This document shows, one piece after another, positions 1 to 7,943 of a stretch of DNA of 64,000 nt. Source of the DNA: Paucibacter aquatile. GTDB lineage: Bacteria; Pseudomonadota; Gammaproteobacteria; Burkholderiales; Burkholderiaceae_C. The stretch's first letter is position 1; the number at the start of each line of letters is the position of its first letter. The position numbers were made by a program, and so were the translations under genes. The stretch covers positions 1,488,001 through 1,552,000 of the forward strand of contig NZ_POSP01000003.1 in assembly GCF_002885975.1 (NCBI RefSeq), written 5' to 3'. Under the pieces are notes generated by a model. It had not been told where the DNA came from and ran no database searches. It worked only from the letters and a program-made list of their open reading frames with translations.

Positions 1-1516
1 GGACGATGATGGACAGAGCATCGACGCGGTCGCCGTTGATCAGGATGTCGACCTTGACCACATCGGAGGCGCGGTACTCCTTGAACTCGTAGTCCATGGA
101 GGCGTAGCCGCGCGAGACCGACTTCAGCTTGTCGAAGAAGTCCAGCACGATTTCGGCCAGCGGCATTTCATAGGTCAGCATGACCTGGCGGCCGTGGTAG
201 GCCATATTGATCTGCGTGCCGCGCTTCTGGTTGGCCAGGGTCATGACCGGGCCGACATAGTCCTGCGGCATGTAGAGGTGCACGGTGACGATGGGCTCGC
301 GGATCTCGGCGATCTTGCCGACCTCGGGCATCTTCGAGGGGTTCTCCACCTCGATCACCGTGCCATCCCCCAGCACCACCTCGTAGACCACGCTGGGCGC
401 GGTGGTGATCAGGTCCTGGTCGAACTCGCGCTCCAGACGCTCCTGCACGATCTCCATATGCAGCAGGCCCAGGAAGCCGCAGCGGAAGCCGAAGCCCAGC
501 GCCTGCGAGACTTCGGGTTCGTAGCGCAGCGAAGAGTCGTTGAGCTTGAGCTTCTCGAGCGCATCGCGCAGTTGGTCGTACTCGCTCGATTCGGTCGGAT
601 ACAGACCGGCAAACACCTGGGGCTGGATTTCCTTGAAGCCGGGCAAGGCCTCTTCGGCCGGGCCGAGGTTGTTGGGCAGCTTCTTTTCCAGCGTAATGGT
701 GTCGCCGACCTTGGCAGCCTGCAGCTCCTTGATGCCGGCAATCACAAAGCCCACCTCACCGGCATTGAGCTGATCGCGCTTTTCGGACTTGGGCGAGAAG
801 ACGCCCAGATGCTCGGCCGGGTAGATGGCATTGGTGGCCATCATGCGGATGCGCTCGCCCTTGCGCAGCGTGCCGTCCACCACGCGGACCAGCATCACCA
901 CGCCGACGTAGTTGTCGAACCAGCTGTCGATGATCATGGCGCGCAGCGGCGCCTCGACCACGCCCTTGGGCGGCGGGATGCGGGCGATCACGGCCTCGAT
1001 GATTTCATCGATGCCCATGCCGGTCTTGGCGCTGCAGGGGATGGCGTCGGTGGCGTCGATGCCGATCACGTCTTCGATCTCGGCCTTGGCGTTGTCCGGA
1101 TCGGCGCTGGGCAGGTCCATCTTGTTCAGCACCGGCACCACTTCCACGCCAAGGTCCAGCGCGGTGTAGCAGTTGGCGACGGTCTGTGCTTCCACGCCCT
1201 GGCTGGCGTCCACCACCAACAGCGCGCCCTCGCAGGCCGACAGCGAGCGGCTCACTTCGTACGAGAAGTCCACATGCCCGGGCGTGTCGATCAGGTTGAG
1301 GTTGTAGGTCTTGCCGTCCTTGGCCGTGTACTGCAGGGCTGCGGTCTGGGCCTTGATGGTGATGCCGCGCTCGCGCTCGATGTCCATCGAGTCCAGCACC
1401 TGCGCTTCCATCTCGCGGTCCGAGAGACCGCCACAGCGTTGAATGATGCGGTCCGCCAGCGTGCTCTTGCCGTGGTCGATGTGGGCGATGATGGAGAAAT
1501 TGCGGATGTGGTTCAT
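1..1516 (-). CDS. lepA: Elongation factor 4 (LepA), 3' end outside window
   Basis: Ribosome-associated translational GTPase that remodels or back-translocates stalled ribosomes and helps subunit maturation; cytoplasmic, peripherally membrane-bound. The reverse strand starts MNHIRNFSIIAHIDHGKSTL, which contains the G1 P-loop. It continues with the G3 motif DTPGH, the G4 motif NKMDLP and the LepA-type domains after the GTPase domain (for example GFRCGFLGLLHMEIVQERLE). About 505 codons are present, and the last roughly 95 residues of the usual 600 lie beyond the left edge. The ATG at 1516 is the only start that keeps the canonical N-terminus. It is separated from degQ by a 566-base region holding an RNA candidate and the degQ terminator, so it is probably transcribed separately. 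Identification is certain. Confidence 0.97.
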   Translation of the reverse strand, partial: MNHIRNFSIIAHIDHGKSTLADRIIQRCGGLSDREMEAQVLDSMDIERERGITIKAQTAALQYTAKDGKTYNLNLIDTPGHVDFSYEVSRSLSACEGALLVVDASQGVEAQTVANCYTALDLGVEVVPVLNKMDLPSADPDNAKAEIEDVIGIDATDAIPCSAKTGMGIDEIIEAVIARIPPPKGVVEAPLRAMIIDSWFDNYVGVVMLVRVVDGTLRKGERIRMMATNAIYPAEHLGVFSPKSEKRDQLNAGEVGFVIAGIKELQAAKVGDTITLEKKLPNNLGPAEEALPGFKEIQPQVFAGLYPTESSEYDQLRDALEKLKLNDSSLRYEPEVSQALGFGFRCGFLGLLHMEIVQERLEREFDQDLITTAPSVVYEVVLGDGTVIEVENPSKMPEVGKIAEIREPIVTVHLYMPQDYVGPVMTLANQKRGTQINMAYHGRQVMLTYEMPLAEIVLDFFDKLKSVSRGYASMDYEFKEYRASDVVKVDILINGDRVDALSIIV

Positions 1517-1622
1517 GCTTTTACAGACTGAGCTGGGCTGGAGTCACAAAGGGCGGGAGCCCGGGCAGCGCAAGCTCTCAATCGCGGCGCGATGTGATGG
1601 CCACACAAAGGCCGAACGGCGG

Positions 1623-1690
1623 GTAAAAAAAAGGCACGTCGAAACGGTGACGCGCCTTCCAACAAAAGGTATGGCAACTGCTTGTTGGGC
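1623..1690 (-). ncRNA. Candidate small RNA: two tandem hairpins ending in a U8 terminator
   Basis: On the minus strand a sigma-70-like promoter (TTTCCA at 1722-1717, 16-base spacer, TACAAT at 1700-1695) would start transcription near 1690. The transcript would be about 65 nt. Hairpin 1 pairs CCAACAA with TTGTTGG (1688-1682 with 1665-1659) around a 16-nt loop that contains ACCUU. It is followed without a gap by a 10-bp stem (1658-1649 with 1640-1631, one G-U pair) and eight T residues, a typical intrinsic terminator. The structure is seen directly. That it is a free sRNA rather than a lepA attenuator is inference. It may belong to the Rfam family of betaproteobacterial toxic small RNAs with anti-Shine-Dalgarno loops, but I could not compare it. 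Confidence 0.55.
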
Positions 1691-1770
1691 TTCCATTGTA
1701 GCCAAAAGGTCCTGTCTGGAAACCGCGCCCCGCCGGGATTGCCCGTCGTTGCGGCCCGCCAACATGGATT

Positions 1771-1790
1771 TTGTCCACAACTTATTCACA
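1771..1790 (+). other. Pair of DnaA-box-like 9-mers
   Basis: TTGTCCACA (1771-1779) and TTATTCACA (1782-1790) each differ by one base from the DnaA box TTATCCACA. They lie in the same orientation, 11 bases apart, upstream of the small RNA promoter. No origin genes are nearby, so this is not an oriC. It could be a DnaA-responsive regulatory or titration site, or chance. Confidence 0.3.
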
Positions 1791-2010
1791 GGCTTATCAA
1801 GGCGCGCTGGCATGGTTTTTGAAAACCTTGCAGCCCGCCCGCCTGCGCCTCCGTCGGCCCGGCATTTTCGTCACGCTTGACTCGTGTTTACGTCTTTCGC
1901 CGGCCGCAAAGAGGCCAGGCGAACTCCGGATTCTAGCCGACAGCGACAGGAATCGAAATCCGCCACCCTGCCCTGCCGCGTGGCCCGGCAGGTGAGCAGC
2001 TTCCGCCATA

Positions 2011-2049
2011 TGAAAAGACCCGGCAGCCCGCTCTGGCATACCGGGTCTT
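2011..2049 (-). terminator. Intrinsic terminator of degQ
   Basis: A perfect 9-bp stem (AAGACCCGG at 2015-2023 with CCGGGTCTT at 2041-2049) lies 34 bases after the degQ stop codon. On the minus strand the stem runs into TTTTCA. The loop is 17 nt. Confidence 0.75.
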
Positions 2050-2082
2050 GGCACTGTCGCCAGCGTGGATTAAACGGCCAGA

Positions 2083-3555
2083 TTACCGAGCCGGGCGCAG
2101 CAGCACAAAGCTGGTCAGGTCACCGCGGCGCACCAGCAAATTGATGACCTTGGCCTTGTCCAGCTTGGCCAGCACGGCCTGCACCTGCTTGACGCTGCTG
2201 ACATCGGTGTTGTCCACCGACAGGATGACATCGCCCTCGCGCAGGCCTGCACGTGCGGCCACGCCGATGGCCGCCTCCACGCGAACACCCGACTTGAGCT
2301 TGAGCTCGCGCTTTTGCGCCTCGCTCAACTCACCGAGCTGCAAGCCCAAGGCGCTGGCCGGGCCGGCAGAGGGCTTGCCGTCACCGTCGACGCCCGCCGA
2401 AGTACGTGCTTCTTCATTGGGCATCTCGGCGATGGTGATGTTGAGGTCCTTGTAGGTACCGCGGCGGAACACCTGGACCACGGCCTTGCTGTTCGGCTTG
2501 AGACCGGCCACCACGCGACGCAGATCGCTGACCTTCTCGATCGTCTTGCCGTCGAACTTGGTGATCACATCGCCGCCTTCGATGCCGGCCTTGTCGGCCG
2601 CGCCGCCAGCCACCACGCTGCGGATCACGGCGCCATGCGGCTTGCCCAGGCCGATGGCCTCGGCCACATCCTTGCTCACATCTTCCAGCGTCACGCCGAT
2701 GAAGCCGCGCACCACCTTGCCGTGGCTGCGCAGCTGCTCGGACACGCGGATCGCCTCATCGATGGGGATCGAGAAGGAGATGCCCATGAAGCCGCCGGAC
2801 TGGCTGTAGATCTGCGAGTTGATGCCTACCACCTCGCCGCGCATGTTCAGCAACGGGCCACCCGAATTACCCGGGTTGATGGCCACATCGGTCTGGATAA
2901 AGGGCAAGAAGTCGCCCGTGTCGCGCGCCTTGGCGCTGACGATGCCGGCGGTGACGCTGTTGTCGAAGCCAAAGGGCGAACCGATGGCCATGACCCATTC
3001 ACCGACCTTGAGGCGGCCGACATCGCCGATCTTCACTGCCGGCAGGCCGCTCGCCTCGATCTTGAGCACGGCCACATCGGTGCGGCGGTCGGCGCCGACC
3101 AGCTTGGCCTTGAACTCGCGCTTGTCAGTCAGGGTGACGTAGACCTCGTCGGCATCCTGCACCACATGGGCATTGGTCATCACATAGCCATCAGCGCTGA
3201 GCACAAAGCCCGAGCCGACGCCGCGGCGCTGCGGTGCATCTTCGTTGTCGCCGCCGCCGCGTGGGGCACCACGGCGCTGGTTGGGCGCGGGCATGCCGAA
3301 GCGGCGCAGGAACTCCAGCATCTGCTCGTCCATCTCGGGCATGCCCTGGGCATTGGCCTTGAGGCGCTCCGAGGTGCGGATGTTCACCACCGCCGGGCCG
3401 ACCTTCTCGACCAGCTCGGTGAAGTCCGGCAGCTCGCGCGCCTGGGCATGGCCGACATCGGGCAGCAGGCTGAGGCTCAGGGACAGAGCGCCGGCAGAGA
3501 GCAAGGCTCGCGACCAGCGCGACAAGGACGGACGGGCAAGAGACAGAAAGGACAT
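2083..3555 (-). CDS. degQ: Periplasmic Do-type serine protease (DegQ/MucD)
   Basis: Periplasmic HtrA-family protease and chaperone for misfolded envelope proteins. The 490-residue product has a signal peptide with a Leu/Ser-rich core (residues 17-38, cleavage after HAQA). The trypsin-like domain carries the catalytic triad His130 (TNAHVV), Asp160 (RTDVAVLK) and Ser231 (GNSGGP), and two PDZ domains follow. Start chosen at ATG 3555 because the signal peptide begins there; the frame is open further upstream but reads as non-coding. In most Burkholderiales this gene ends a fabF-rpoE-rseA-rseB-mucD string. Here the three sigma-E genes are missing between fabF and degQ, and a sigma-32-like promoter lies 77 bases upstream of the start. 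A strong terminator follows, so it appears monocistronic. Confidence 0.93.
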   Translation of the reverse strand: MSFLSLARPSLSRWSRALLSAGALSLSLSLLPDVGHAQARELPDFTELVEKVGPAVVNIRTSERLKANAQGMPEMDEQMLEFLRRFGMPAPNQRRGAPRGGGDNEDAPQRRGVGSGFVLSADGYVMTNAHVVQDADEVYVTLTDKREFKAKLVGADRRTDVAVLKIEASGLPAVKIGDVGRLKVGEWVMAIGSPFGFDNSVTAGIVSAKARDTGDFLPFIQTDVAINPGNSGGPLLNMRGEVVGINSQIYSQSGGFMGISFSIPIDEAIRVSEQLRSHGKVVRGFIGVTLEDVSKDVAEAIGLGKPHGAVIRSVVAGGAADKAGIEGGDVITKFDGKTIEKVSDLRRVVAGLKPNSKAVVQVFRRGTYKDLNITIAEMPNEEARTSAGVDGDGKPSAGPASALGLQLGELSEAQKRELKLKSGVRVEAAIGVAARAGLREGDVILSVDNTDVSSVKQVQAVLAKLDKAKVINLLVRRGDLTSFVLLRPAR

Positions 3556-3631
3556 GGTTGGACTCGAAGTGTTCACCAGAGAAAAACCCACCAACGCGGC
3601 CAGGGCGTTGAACCTGAGACAGCAGCTGGCG

Positions 3632-3660
3632 ATTTTGGGACCAGGCGACTTGATTTCAAG
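3632..3660 (-). promoter_or_regulatory. Sigma-32 (heat-shock) type promoter of degQ
   Basis: The minus strand reads CTTGAAA (3660-3654), a 14-base spacer and CCCAAAAT (3639-3632). This closely matches the RpoH consensus CTTGAAA / CCCCATNT with normal spacing. Transcription would start near 3625, giving a leader of about 70 nt. RpoH itself is encoded at 57189-58109. Confidence 0.55.
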
Positions 3661-3844
3661 GGTGGACGAATGCAAAGAACAGGTAAACAAATGCAGCGTG
3701 TGCTGCGATCGGACAAGCGGGCGGACAAGCCGCCACTGCCAGCAAGCACGGCATGGCGCGCCAGCCTCGACCGGCTGCGTTTGATGATGGCAGCGGCCCA
3801 AGCCGGCTTGCGAAAGTCACCCCGGAATCAGCGGCCGCCACGCC

Positions 3845-4390
3845 TCAGGTCGCAGGACCTGCGCCTCCAGGGGGCTGATCCCGCGCCCCGCGTGTGCTCT
3901 GCCCATCCTGGCTGGCGCGAGCGGCAAACAGGGTCGCCCGCAATGTGCCCCACACTCCCGGCTGCCGGCGCCGGCTCAGTGGGAGATAGAGCGGCACCCA
4001 ATGCCAGCGCAGTCGCTGCAGCAGAGGCGCTGCAGCGTCCACACGCTGCGCCCGCAGAAGCAGCCAGTCGTCGAAATCAAAGACTGCGGCCAGCCGAAGC
4101 TCCACACCCGGGTCGCGCGGCGCTCCCGATGCCTCGCGCTCGTGCAAGCGCCAGCTCTGGCCATCCCACAGCAACAAGCGCGGCCGCACACGCGCCACAC
4201 GCCAGCCCAGGGCGGCGCACAGAGGCAAGACCCAAACCGAATGCCACGCGGACACCAACTGATGCGCAACCCCAGCCGCCGACAGCGAAGCCGCAGCCAG
4301 CAGGGCCAGAAACGACACAGCCAGCTGCAAGGCTGGCTGTGGAAGCACCTCAACCCGGAGCGGCGCTGCGTGACGCGAGGTGGCGTTCAT
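3845..4390 (-). CDS. Hypothetical small membrane protein, YgfX-like layout
   Basis: A 181-residue protein of unknown function. Two hydrophobic segments lie near residues 21-45 and 48-66. A cytoplasmic domain follows with short beta-strand-like stretches (RPRLLLWDGQSWRLHE, VELRLAAVFDFDDWLLLR, WVPLYLPLSRRR). This layout of two membrane helices followed by a Trp-rich strand domain recalls the YgfX/CptA family (about 135-150 residues), which is often encoded beside rpoE or fabF in proteobacteria, but the likeness is by eye only. The gene follows fabF with a 55-base gap on the same strand and is probably co-transcribed with it. A tail of about 25 residues is low-complexity. Start at ATG 4390; no strong ribosome-binding site was noted. 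Confidence 0.55.
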   Translation of the reverse strand: MNATSRHAAPLRVEVLPQPALQLAVSFLALLAAASLSAAGVAHQLVSAWHSVWVLPLCAALGWRVARVRPRLLLWDGQSWRLHEREASGAPRDPGVELRLAAVFDFDDWLLLRAQRVDAAAPLLQRLRWHWVPLYLPLSRRRQPGVWGTLRATLFAARASQDGQSTRGARDQPPGGAGPAT

Positions 4391-4445
4391 CGCAGCAGGC
4401 TCAGGTTCGGCTTTGAAACAACAAGGCAGCTGGCGCCGCCGGCGA

Positions 4446-5690
4446 TCAGACCCGCTTGAAGATCAGCGTGCCGTTGGTGCCGCCGAAACCGAAATTGTTC
4501 TTGGCGGCGTATTCGATCTTCATCTGCCGCGCTTCGTTGGCGCAGTAGTCCAGGTCGCACTCGGGATCCTGGTTGAAGATGTTGATGGTTGGCGGCGCCA
4601 CCTGGTGGTGAACCGCCAGCACCGTGAACACCGACTCGATACCACCGGCCCCGCCGAGCAAATGCCCGGTCATGGACTTGGTCGAGCTGACCACCAGATT
4701 CTTGGCATGGTCGCCGAAGGCCAGCTTGATGGCGTTCGTCTCGTTCACATCACCCAGCGGCGTGGAGGTGCCGTGGGCGTTCATGTATTGCACTTGGTCG
4801 GCGTTCAGGCCTGCATTGCGCAATGCCGCGCGCATCGACCGTTTGGGACCGTCCACATTGGGCGCGGTCATGTGGTACGCGTCAGCACCCATGCCAAAGC
4901 CGGACAGCTCGGCATAGATCTTGGCGCCACGCTTCTTGGCATGCTCGTACTCTTCCAGCACCAGCACACCGCCGCCCTCACCCAGCACAAAACCGTCGCG
5001 GTCCTTGTCCCAGGGTCGGGAAGCAGTCTTGGGATCGTCGTTGCGCGTGGACAGTGCCCGCGCCGAGGCAAAGCCTCCGATGCCCAAGGGCGACACGGTG
5101 GATTCCGCGCCGCCGGCGATCATCACGTCGGCATCGCCGTATTCAATGAGCCGCGCAGCTTGACCGATGGCATGCAAGCCGGTGGTGCAAGCGGTCACGA
5201 TGGCCAGGTTCGGGCCTTGGAAGCCGAACTTGATCGAGACATGGCCCGAGATCATGTTGATGATCGAGGCCGGCACAAAGAAGGGGGAAATGCGACGCGG
5301 GCCGCGCGCAACGTACTCGCTGTGGGTTTCTTCGATCAGCGGCAAGCCGCCGATGCCCGACCCCACCAGCACGCCGATGCGCTCAGCCTGCTCTTCACTC
5401 AACTGATCGCCGGTCGGCAGACCGGCATCGCGCACCGCTTGAATGGACGCCGCCAATCCGTAATGGATGAAGGTGTCCATGGTCCGCGCTTCTTTGGTGG
5501 ACATGTAGTCCGCCACATCGAAGCCCTTCACCTCACCGGCGAACTGACAGGCAAAGGCCGACGGATCAAAGCGGGTGATGCGGTCAATACCGGACTGACC
5601 GGCCAGGATGTTGGCCCAGCCTTCAGCGACCGTGTTTCCCACGGGGCTGATCAGACCAAGTCCGGTAACTACGACGCGACGACGGCTCAT
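4446..5690 (-). CDS. fabF: 3-oxoacyl-ACP synthase II
   Basis: Condensing enzyme of type II fatty-acid elongation that joins malonyl-ACP to acyl-ACP; it sets unsaturated chain length and temperature response. The 414-residue thiolase-fold protein has the Cys-His-His triad: Cys168 in TACTTGLHAIG, a His in NAHGTSTPLGD near residue 305 and a His in KSMTGHLLGGAGG near residue 342. The length is typical. It is the last fab gene of the minus-strand series plsX-fabH-fabD-fabG-acpP-fabF, with 43 bases to acpP. Identification is certain. Confidence 0.97.
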   Translation of the reverse strand: MSRRRVVVTGLGLISPVGNTVAEGWANILAGQSGIDRITRFDPSAFACQFAGEVKGFDVADYMSTKEARTMDTFIHYGLAASIQAVRDAGLPTGDQLSEEQAERIGVLVGSGIGGLPLIEETHSEYVARGPRRISPFFVPASIINMISGHVSIKFGFQGPNLAIVTACTTGLHAIGQAARLIEYGDADVMIAGGAESTVSPLGIGGFASARALSTRNDDPKTASRPWDKDRDGFVLGEGGGVLVLEEYEHAKKRGAKIYAELSGFGMGADAYHMTAPNVDGPKRSMRAALRNAGLNADQVQYMNAHGTSTPLGDVNETNAIKLAFGDHAKNLVVSSTKSMTGHLLGGAGGIESVFTVLAVHHQVAPPTINIFNQDPECDLDYCANEARQMKIEYAAKNNFGFGGTNGTLIFKRV

Positions 5691-5733
5691 GCGGTACGGA
5701 AATCAGTTGAACAAAGGCTCAAGCGCTGAAGAC

Positions 5734-5973
5734 TCAGGCCTTTTGGTGCTTGACGGCGTAGTCGATCGCCAGCTGAACGCTGGTGATCTTCTCGGCTTCT
5801 TCATCGGGGATTTCGATGCCGAACTCGTCTTCGAGTGCCATCACCAATTCCACGGTGTCGAGCGAGTCGGCGCCCAGGTCGGCCACGAAGGCCTTTTCGT
5901 TGGTCACATCGGACTCAGGCACGCCGAGTTGCTCGGCGATGATTTTCTTGACACGTGCTTCGATATCGCTCAT
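5734..5973 (-). CDS. acpP: Acyl carrier protein
   Basis: Carries growing acyl chains on a 4'-phosphopantetheine arm for fatty-acid synthesis and donates them to lipid A and phospholipid synthesis. The 79-residue acidic four-helix protein has the attachment site Ser37 in GADSLDTVELVMALE. A strong ribosome-binding site (GGAGGAG, about 3 bases before the ATG) precedes the start. A TAGAAT -10-like box (plus-strand 6011-6016) and a 9-bp palindrome in the 153-base gap after fabG suggest that acpP has its own promoter. That would fit the very high ACP level cells need. Confidence 0.98.
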   Translation of the reverse strand: MSDIEARVKKIIAEQLGVPESDVTNEKAFVADLGADSLDTVELVMALEDEFGIEIPDEEAEKITSVQLAIDYAVKHQKA

Positions 5974-6093
5974 GACTCCTCCAGGAGGGGTTTGCTAGGA
6001 ACAGCCCGGGATTCTAAGGCCTCTAGGGAGTCGCGCCTAAAACAAGGCATTGCGGCACATCAGAGAACCTTCACCGGCCGGGCAAATCCGGTG

Positions 6094-6117
6094 GATGGCG
6101 GCGGAACTGCCGCCATC
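6094..6117. repeat. Perfect 9-bp palindrome between fabG and acpP
   Basis: GATGGCGGC (6094-6102), a 6-base loop and GCCGCCATC (6109-6117) form a stable hairpin just after the fabG stop codon. No T-run follows on either strand, so it is more likely an RNA-processing or stability element or a Rho-assisted stop than an intrinsic terminator. Confidence 0.5.
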
Positions 6118-6126
6118 TCAAATCTG

Positions 6127-6879
6127 TCAGTTCATGAACATGCCGCCGTTGACATGCAGTTCACTGCCGGTAATGTAGGCTGCCTTCGGTGACGCGAGGA
6201 AGGCAACAGCCTCCGCAATTTCCCGCGGCTCGCCCAGGCGGCCCACCGGGATCTGCGCCAGCAGCGCGGCCTTCTGCGCCTCGGGCAGCACTTCGGTCAT
6301 GTCGGTGGCGATGAAACCAGGCGCCACGCAGTTGACGGTGATGCCGCGGCTGCCCAGCTCGCGCGCCAGCGAGCGCGTCATGCCGGCAACACCGGCCTTG
6401 GCCGCCGCGTAGTTGGCCTGGCCCGGGTTGCCCGAAGCCCCGACCACCGAAGTGATACTGATGATGCGGCCATAACGCTGTTTCATCATGGTGCGCATGA
6501 CGGCGCGGCTCATGCGGAACACGGCCTTCAGATTGGTGTCCAGCACGGCATCCCAATCGTCGTCCTTCATGCGCATGGCCAGGGTGTCGCGGGTGATGCC
6601 GGCGTTGTTGACCAGCACGTGCAGGCCGCCATGGGCTTTGACGATGCCGTCCACGGCCGCTTCAACCGCGGCCGCATCATTGACATTGAGCACCACGCCC
6701 GAGCCACCCAGCGCAGCCAGGGCCTCGCCGATGGCGGCCGCACCGGATTCGCTGGTGGCGGTGCCGATGACCTTGTAGCCCTGCTCGGCCAGGGTCAGGG
6801 CGATGGAGCGGCCGATGCCGCGGCTGGCGCCGGTGACCAGGGCCACTTGGGGGGTGCTGCTTGTCGTCGTGTCAGTCAT
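6127..6879 (-). CDS. fabG: 3-oxoacyl-ACP reductase
   Basis: NADPH-dependent reduction of 3-oxoacyl-ACP in each fatty-acid elongation cycle. The 250-residue short-chain dehydrogenase has the Rossmann motif TGASRGIG (residues 16-23), NNAG (91-94), and the catalytic Ser144, Tyr157 and Lys161 in SITSVVG...YAAAKAG. The C-terminal ITGSELHVNGGMFMN is typical of FabG. It lies between fabD (43-base gap) and acpP in the minus-strand fab series. Identification is certain. Confidence 0.96.
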   Translation of the reverse strand: MTDTTTSSTPQVALVTGASRGIGRSIALTLAEQGYKVIGTATSESGAAAIGEALAALGGSGVVLNVNDAAAVEAAVDGIVKAHGGLHVLVNNAGITRDTLAMRMKDDDWDAVLDTNLKAVFRMSRAVMRTMMKQRYGRIISITSVVGASGNPGQANYAAAKAGVAGMTRSLARELGSRGITVNCVAPGFIATDMTEVLPEAQKAALLAQIPVGRLGEPREIAEAVAFLASPKAAYITGSELHVNGGMFMN

Positions 6880-6922
6880 GATCTTCTTGCGGTTTCGTTG
6901 GAAGGTGCAGACGGGGCGATGC

Positions 6923-7864
6923 TCAGCCCAGCAGTGCGCGTGCCTCGGCCAGGCTGGCCGGGTCCAGCACGGTGGCGCTGATCAGTTCGGCATCGACACG
7001 CTTGGCCAGGCCGGCCAGGACCTTGCCCGGGCCGCACTCCAGCACATGCTGGATGCCCTGCGCCTTCAGCGCCTGCACCACTTCGACCCAGCGCACCGGG
7101 CCGAAAGCCTGGCGGTACAGCGCATCGCGCAGGCCGGCGGCATCGCCGACTGCGGCCACATCGATGTTGTTGATCACCGGAAACTGCAGCGCCGCAAACT
7201 CGGTCGCGGCCAGACGCCCTTGCAGCGCCAGCGCCGCCGGCTTCATCAGGCTCGAGTGGAAGGGCGCCGACACCGGCAGCAGCAGCGCGCGCTTGGCGCC
7301 CGCGGCCTTGAGCAACTCACAGGCCTTGTCGACCCCGGCCTTGGTGCCGGCAATCACGGTCTGCTTGGGGTCATTGAAATTGGCGGCCTCCACGGCCTCA
7401 CCGGTGGCGGCGGCCGCGGCGGCACAACCCTCGATCACGGCCGCGCTGTCCAGACCCAGGATGGCCGCCATGGCGCCCACGCCCACCGGCACGGCCTCTT
7501 GCATGGCTTGGGCACGGAATCGCACCAGAGGCAGGGCCTCGGCCAGCGTCAGCGCACCGGCCGCCACCAGGGCGGTGTACTCGCCCAGCGAGTGGCCGGC
7601 CGCAGCCGCCGGCAGCAAGCCGGTTTCAGCCACCCAGGCGCGGTAGCAGGCAATGCCGGCCGTCAGCATCACGGGCTGGGTGTTGGTGGTCAGGTCCAGC
7701 TGCTCTTTCGGGCCGGCCTTGATCAGGGCGCCGATGTCTTCGCCCAGGGCCTCGGATGCTTCGGCCAGGGTGCGAGCCACTTCAGGGTGATCGCCCCAGG
7801 CGTCCAGCATGCCTACGGTTTGCGAGCCTTGGCCCGGAAAGACGAATGCGAACTTTGCGCTCAT
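6923..7864 (-). CDS. fabD: Malonyl-CoA:ACP transacylase
   Basis: Transfers malonyl from CoA to ACP, supplying the extender unit for fatty-acid synthesis. The 313-residue product starts MSAKFAFVFPGQGSQ and contains the nucleophile Ser92 in GHSLGEY and the catalytic His near residue 201 in VSAPFHSSLM. The frame is open upstream of 7864, but the GQGSQ motif belongs near residue 10, so ATG 7864 is the start. It is 79 bases from fabH and 43 from fabG and is presumably co-transcribed. Confidence 0.96.
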   Translation of the reverse strand: MSAKFAFVFPGQGSQTVGMLDAWGDHPEVARTLAEASEALGEDIGALIKAGPKEQLDLTTNTQPVMLTAGIACYRAWVAETGLLPAAAAGHSLGEYTALVAAGALTLAEALPLVRFRAQAMQEAVPVGVGAMAAILGLDSAAVIEGCAAAAAATGEAVEAANFNDPKQTVIAGTKAGVDKACELLKAAGAKRALLLPVSAPFHSSLMKPAALALQGRLAATEFAALQFPVINNIDVAAVGDAAGLRDALYRQAFGPVRWVEVVQALKAQGIQHVLECGPGKVLAGLAKRVDAELISATVLDPASLAEARALLG

Positions 7865-7943
7865 GATCGTGTGTCGAAGAATTGAAGATGAAGTAACTCG
7901 GAATTGCAGCGGAGGCAAAAGCCGTGAAGCGCGGCCTGCGGAA

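Larger units (their letters stand above)
1517..2082. other. Non-coding region between degQ and lepA
   Basis: No convincing protein-coding gene is seen in these 566 bases. Short open frames exist on both strands, but they lack ribosome-binding sites and family resemblance. The region holds the lepA leader, a two-hairpin RNA candidate with its own promoter (1625-1722), a pair of DnaA-box-like 9-mers (1771-1790) and the degQ terminator (2011-2049). About 1800-2010 shows nothing recognisable. Confidence 0.6.

Noticed and set aside
194..1531. Long plus-strand open frame (445 codons) opposite lepA
   Set aside because: It is the antisense shadow of lepA in high-G+C DNA; the His/Asp/Leu-rich translation has no domain, while the minus strand encodes an unmistakable LepA.
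1771..1790. Possible replication origin
   Set aside because: Only two imperfect DnaA boxes, no AT-rich unwinding element and no dnaA/dnaN/parAB genes.
2314..4416. 700-codon plus-strand frame opposite degQ and the YgfX-like gene
   Set aside because: His/Ala/Gly/Arg-rich antisense shadow without family motifs; degQ on the minus strand has an intact catalytic triad and signal peptide.
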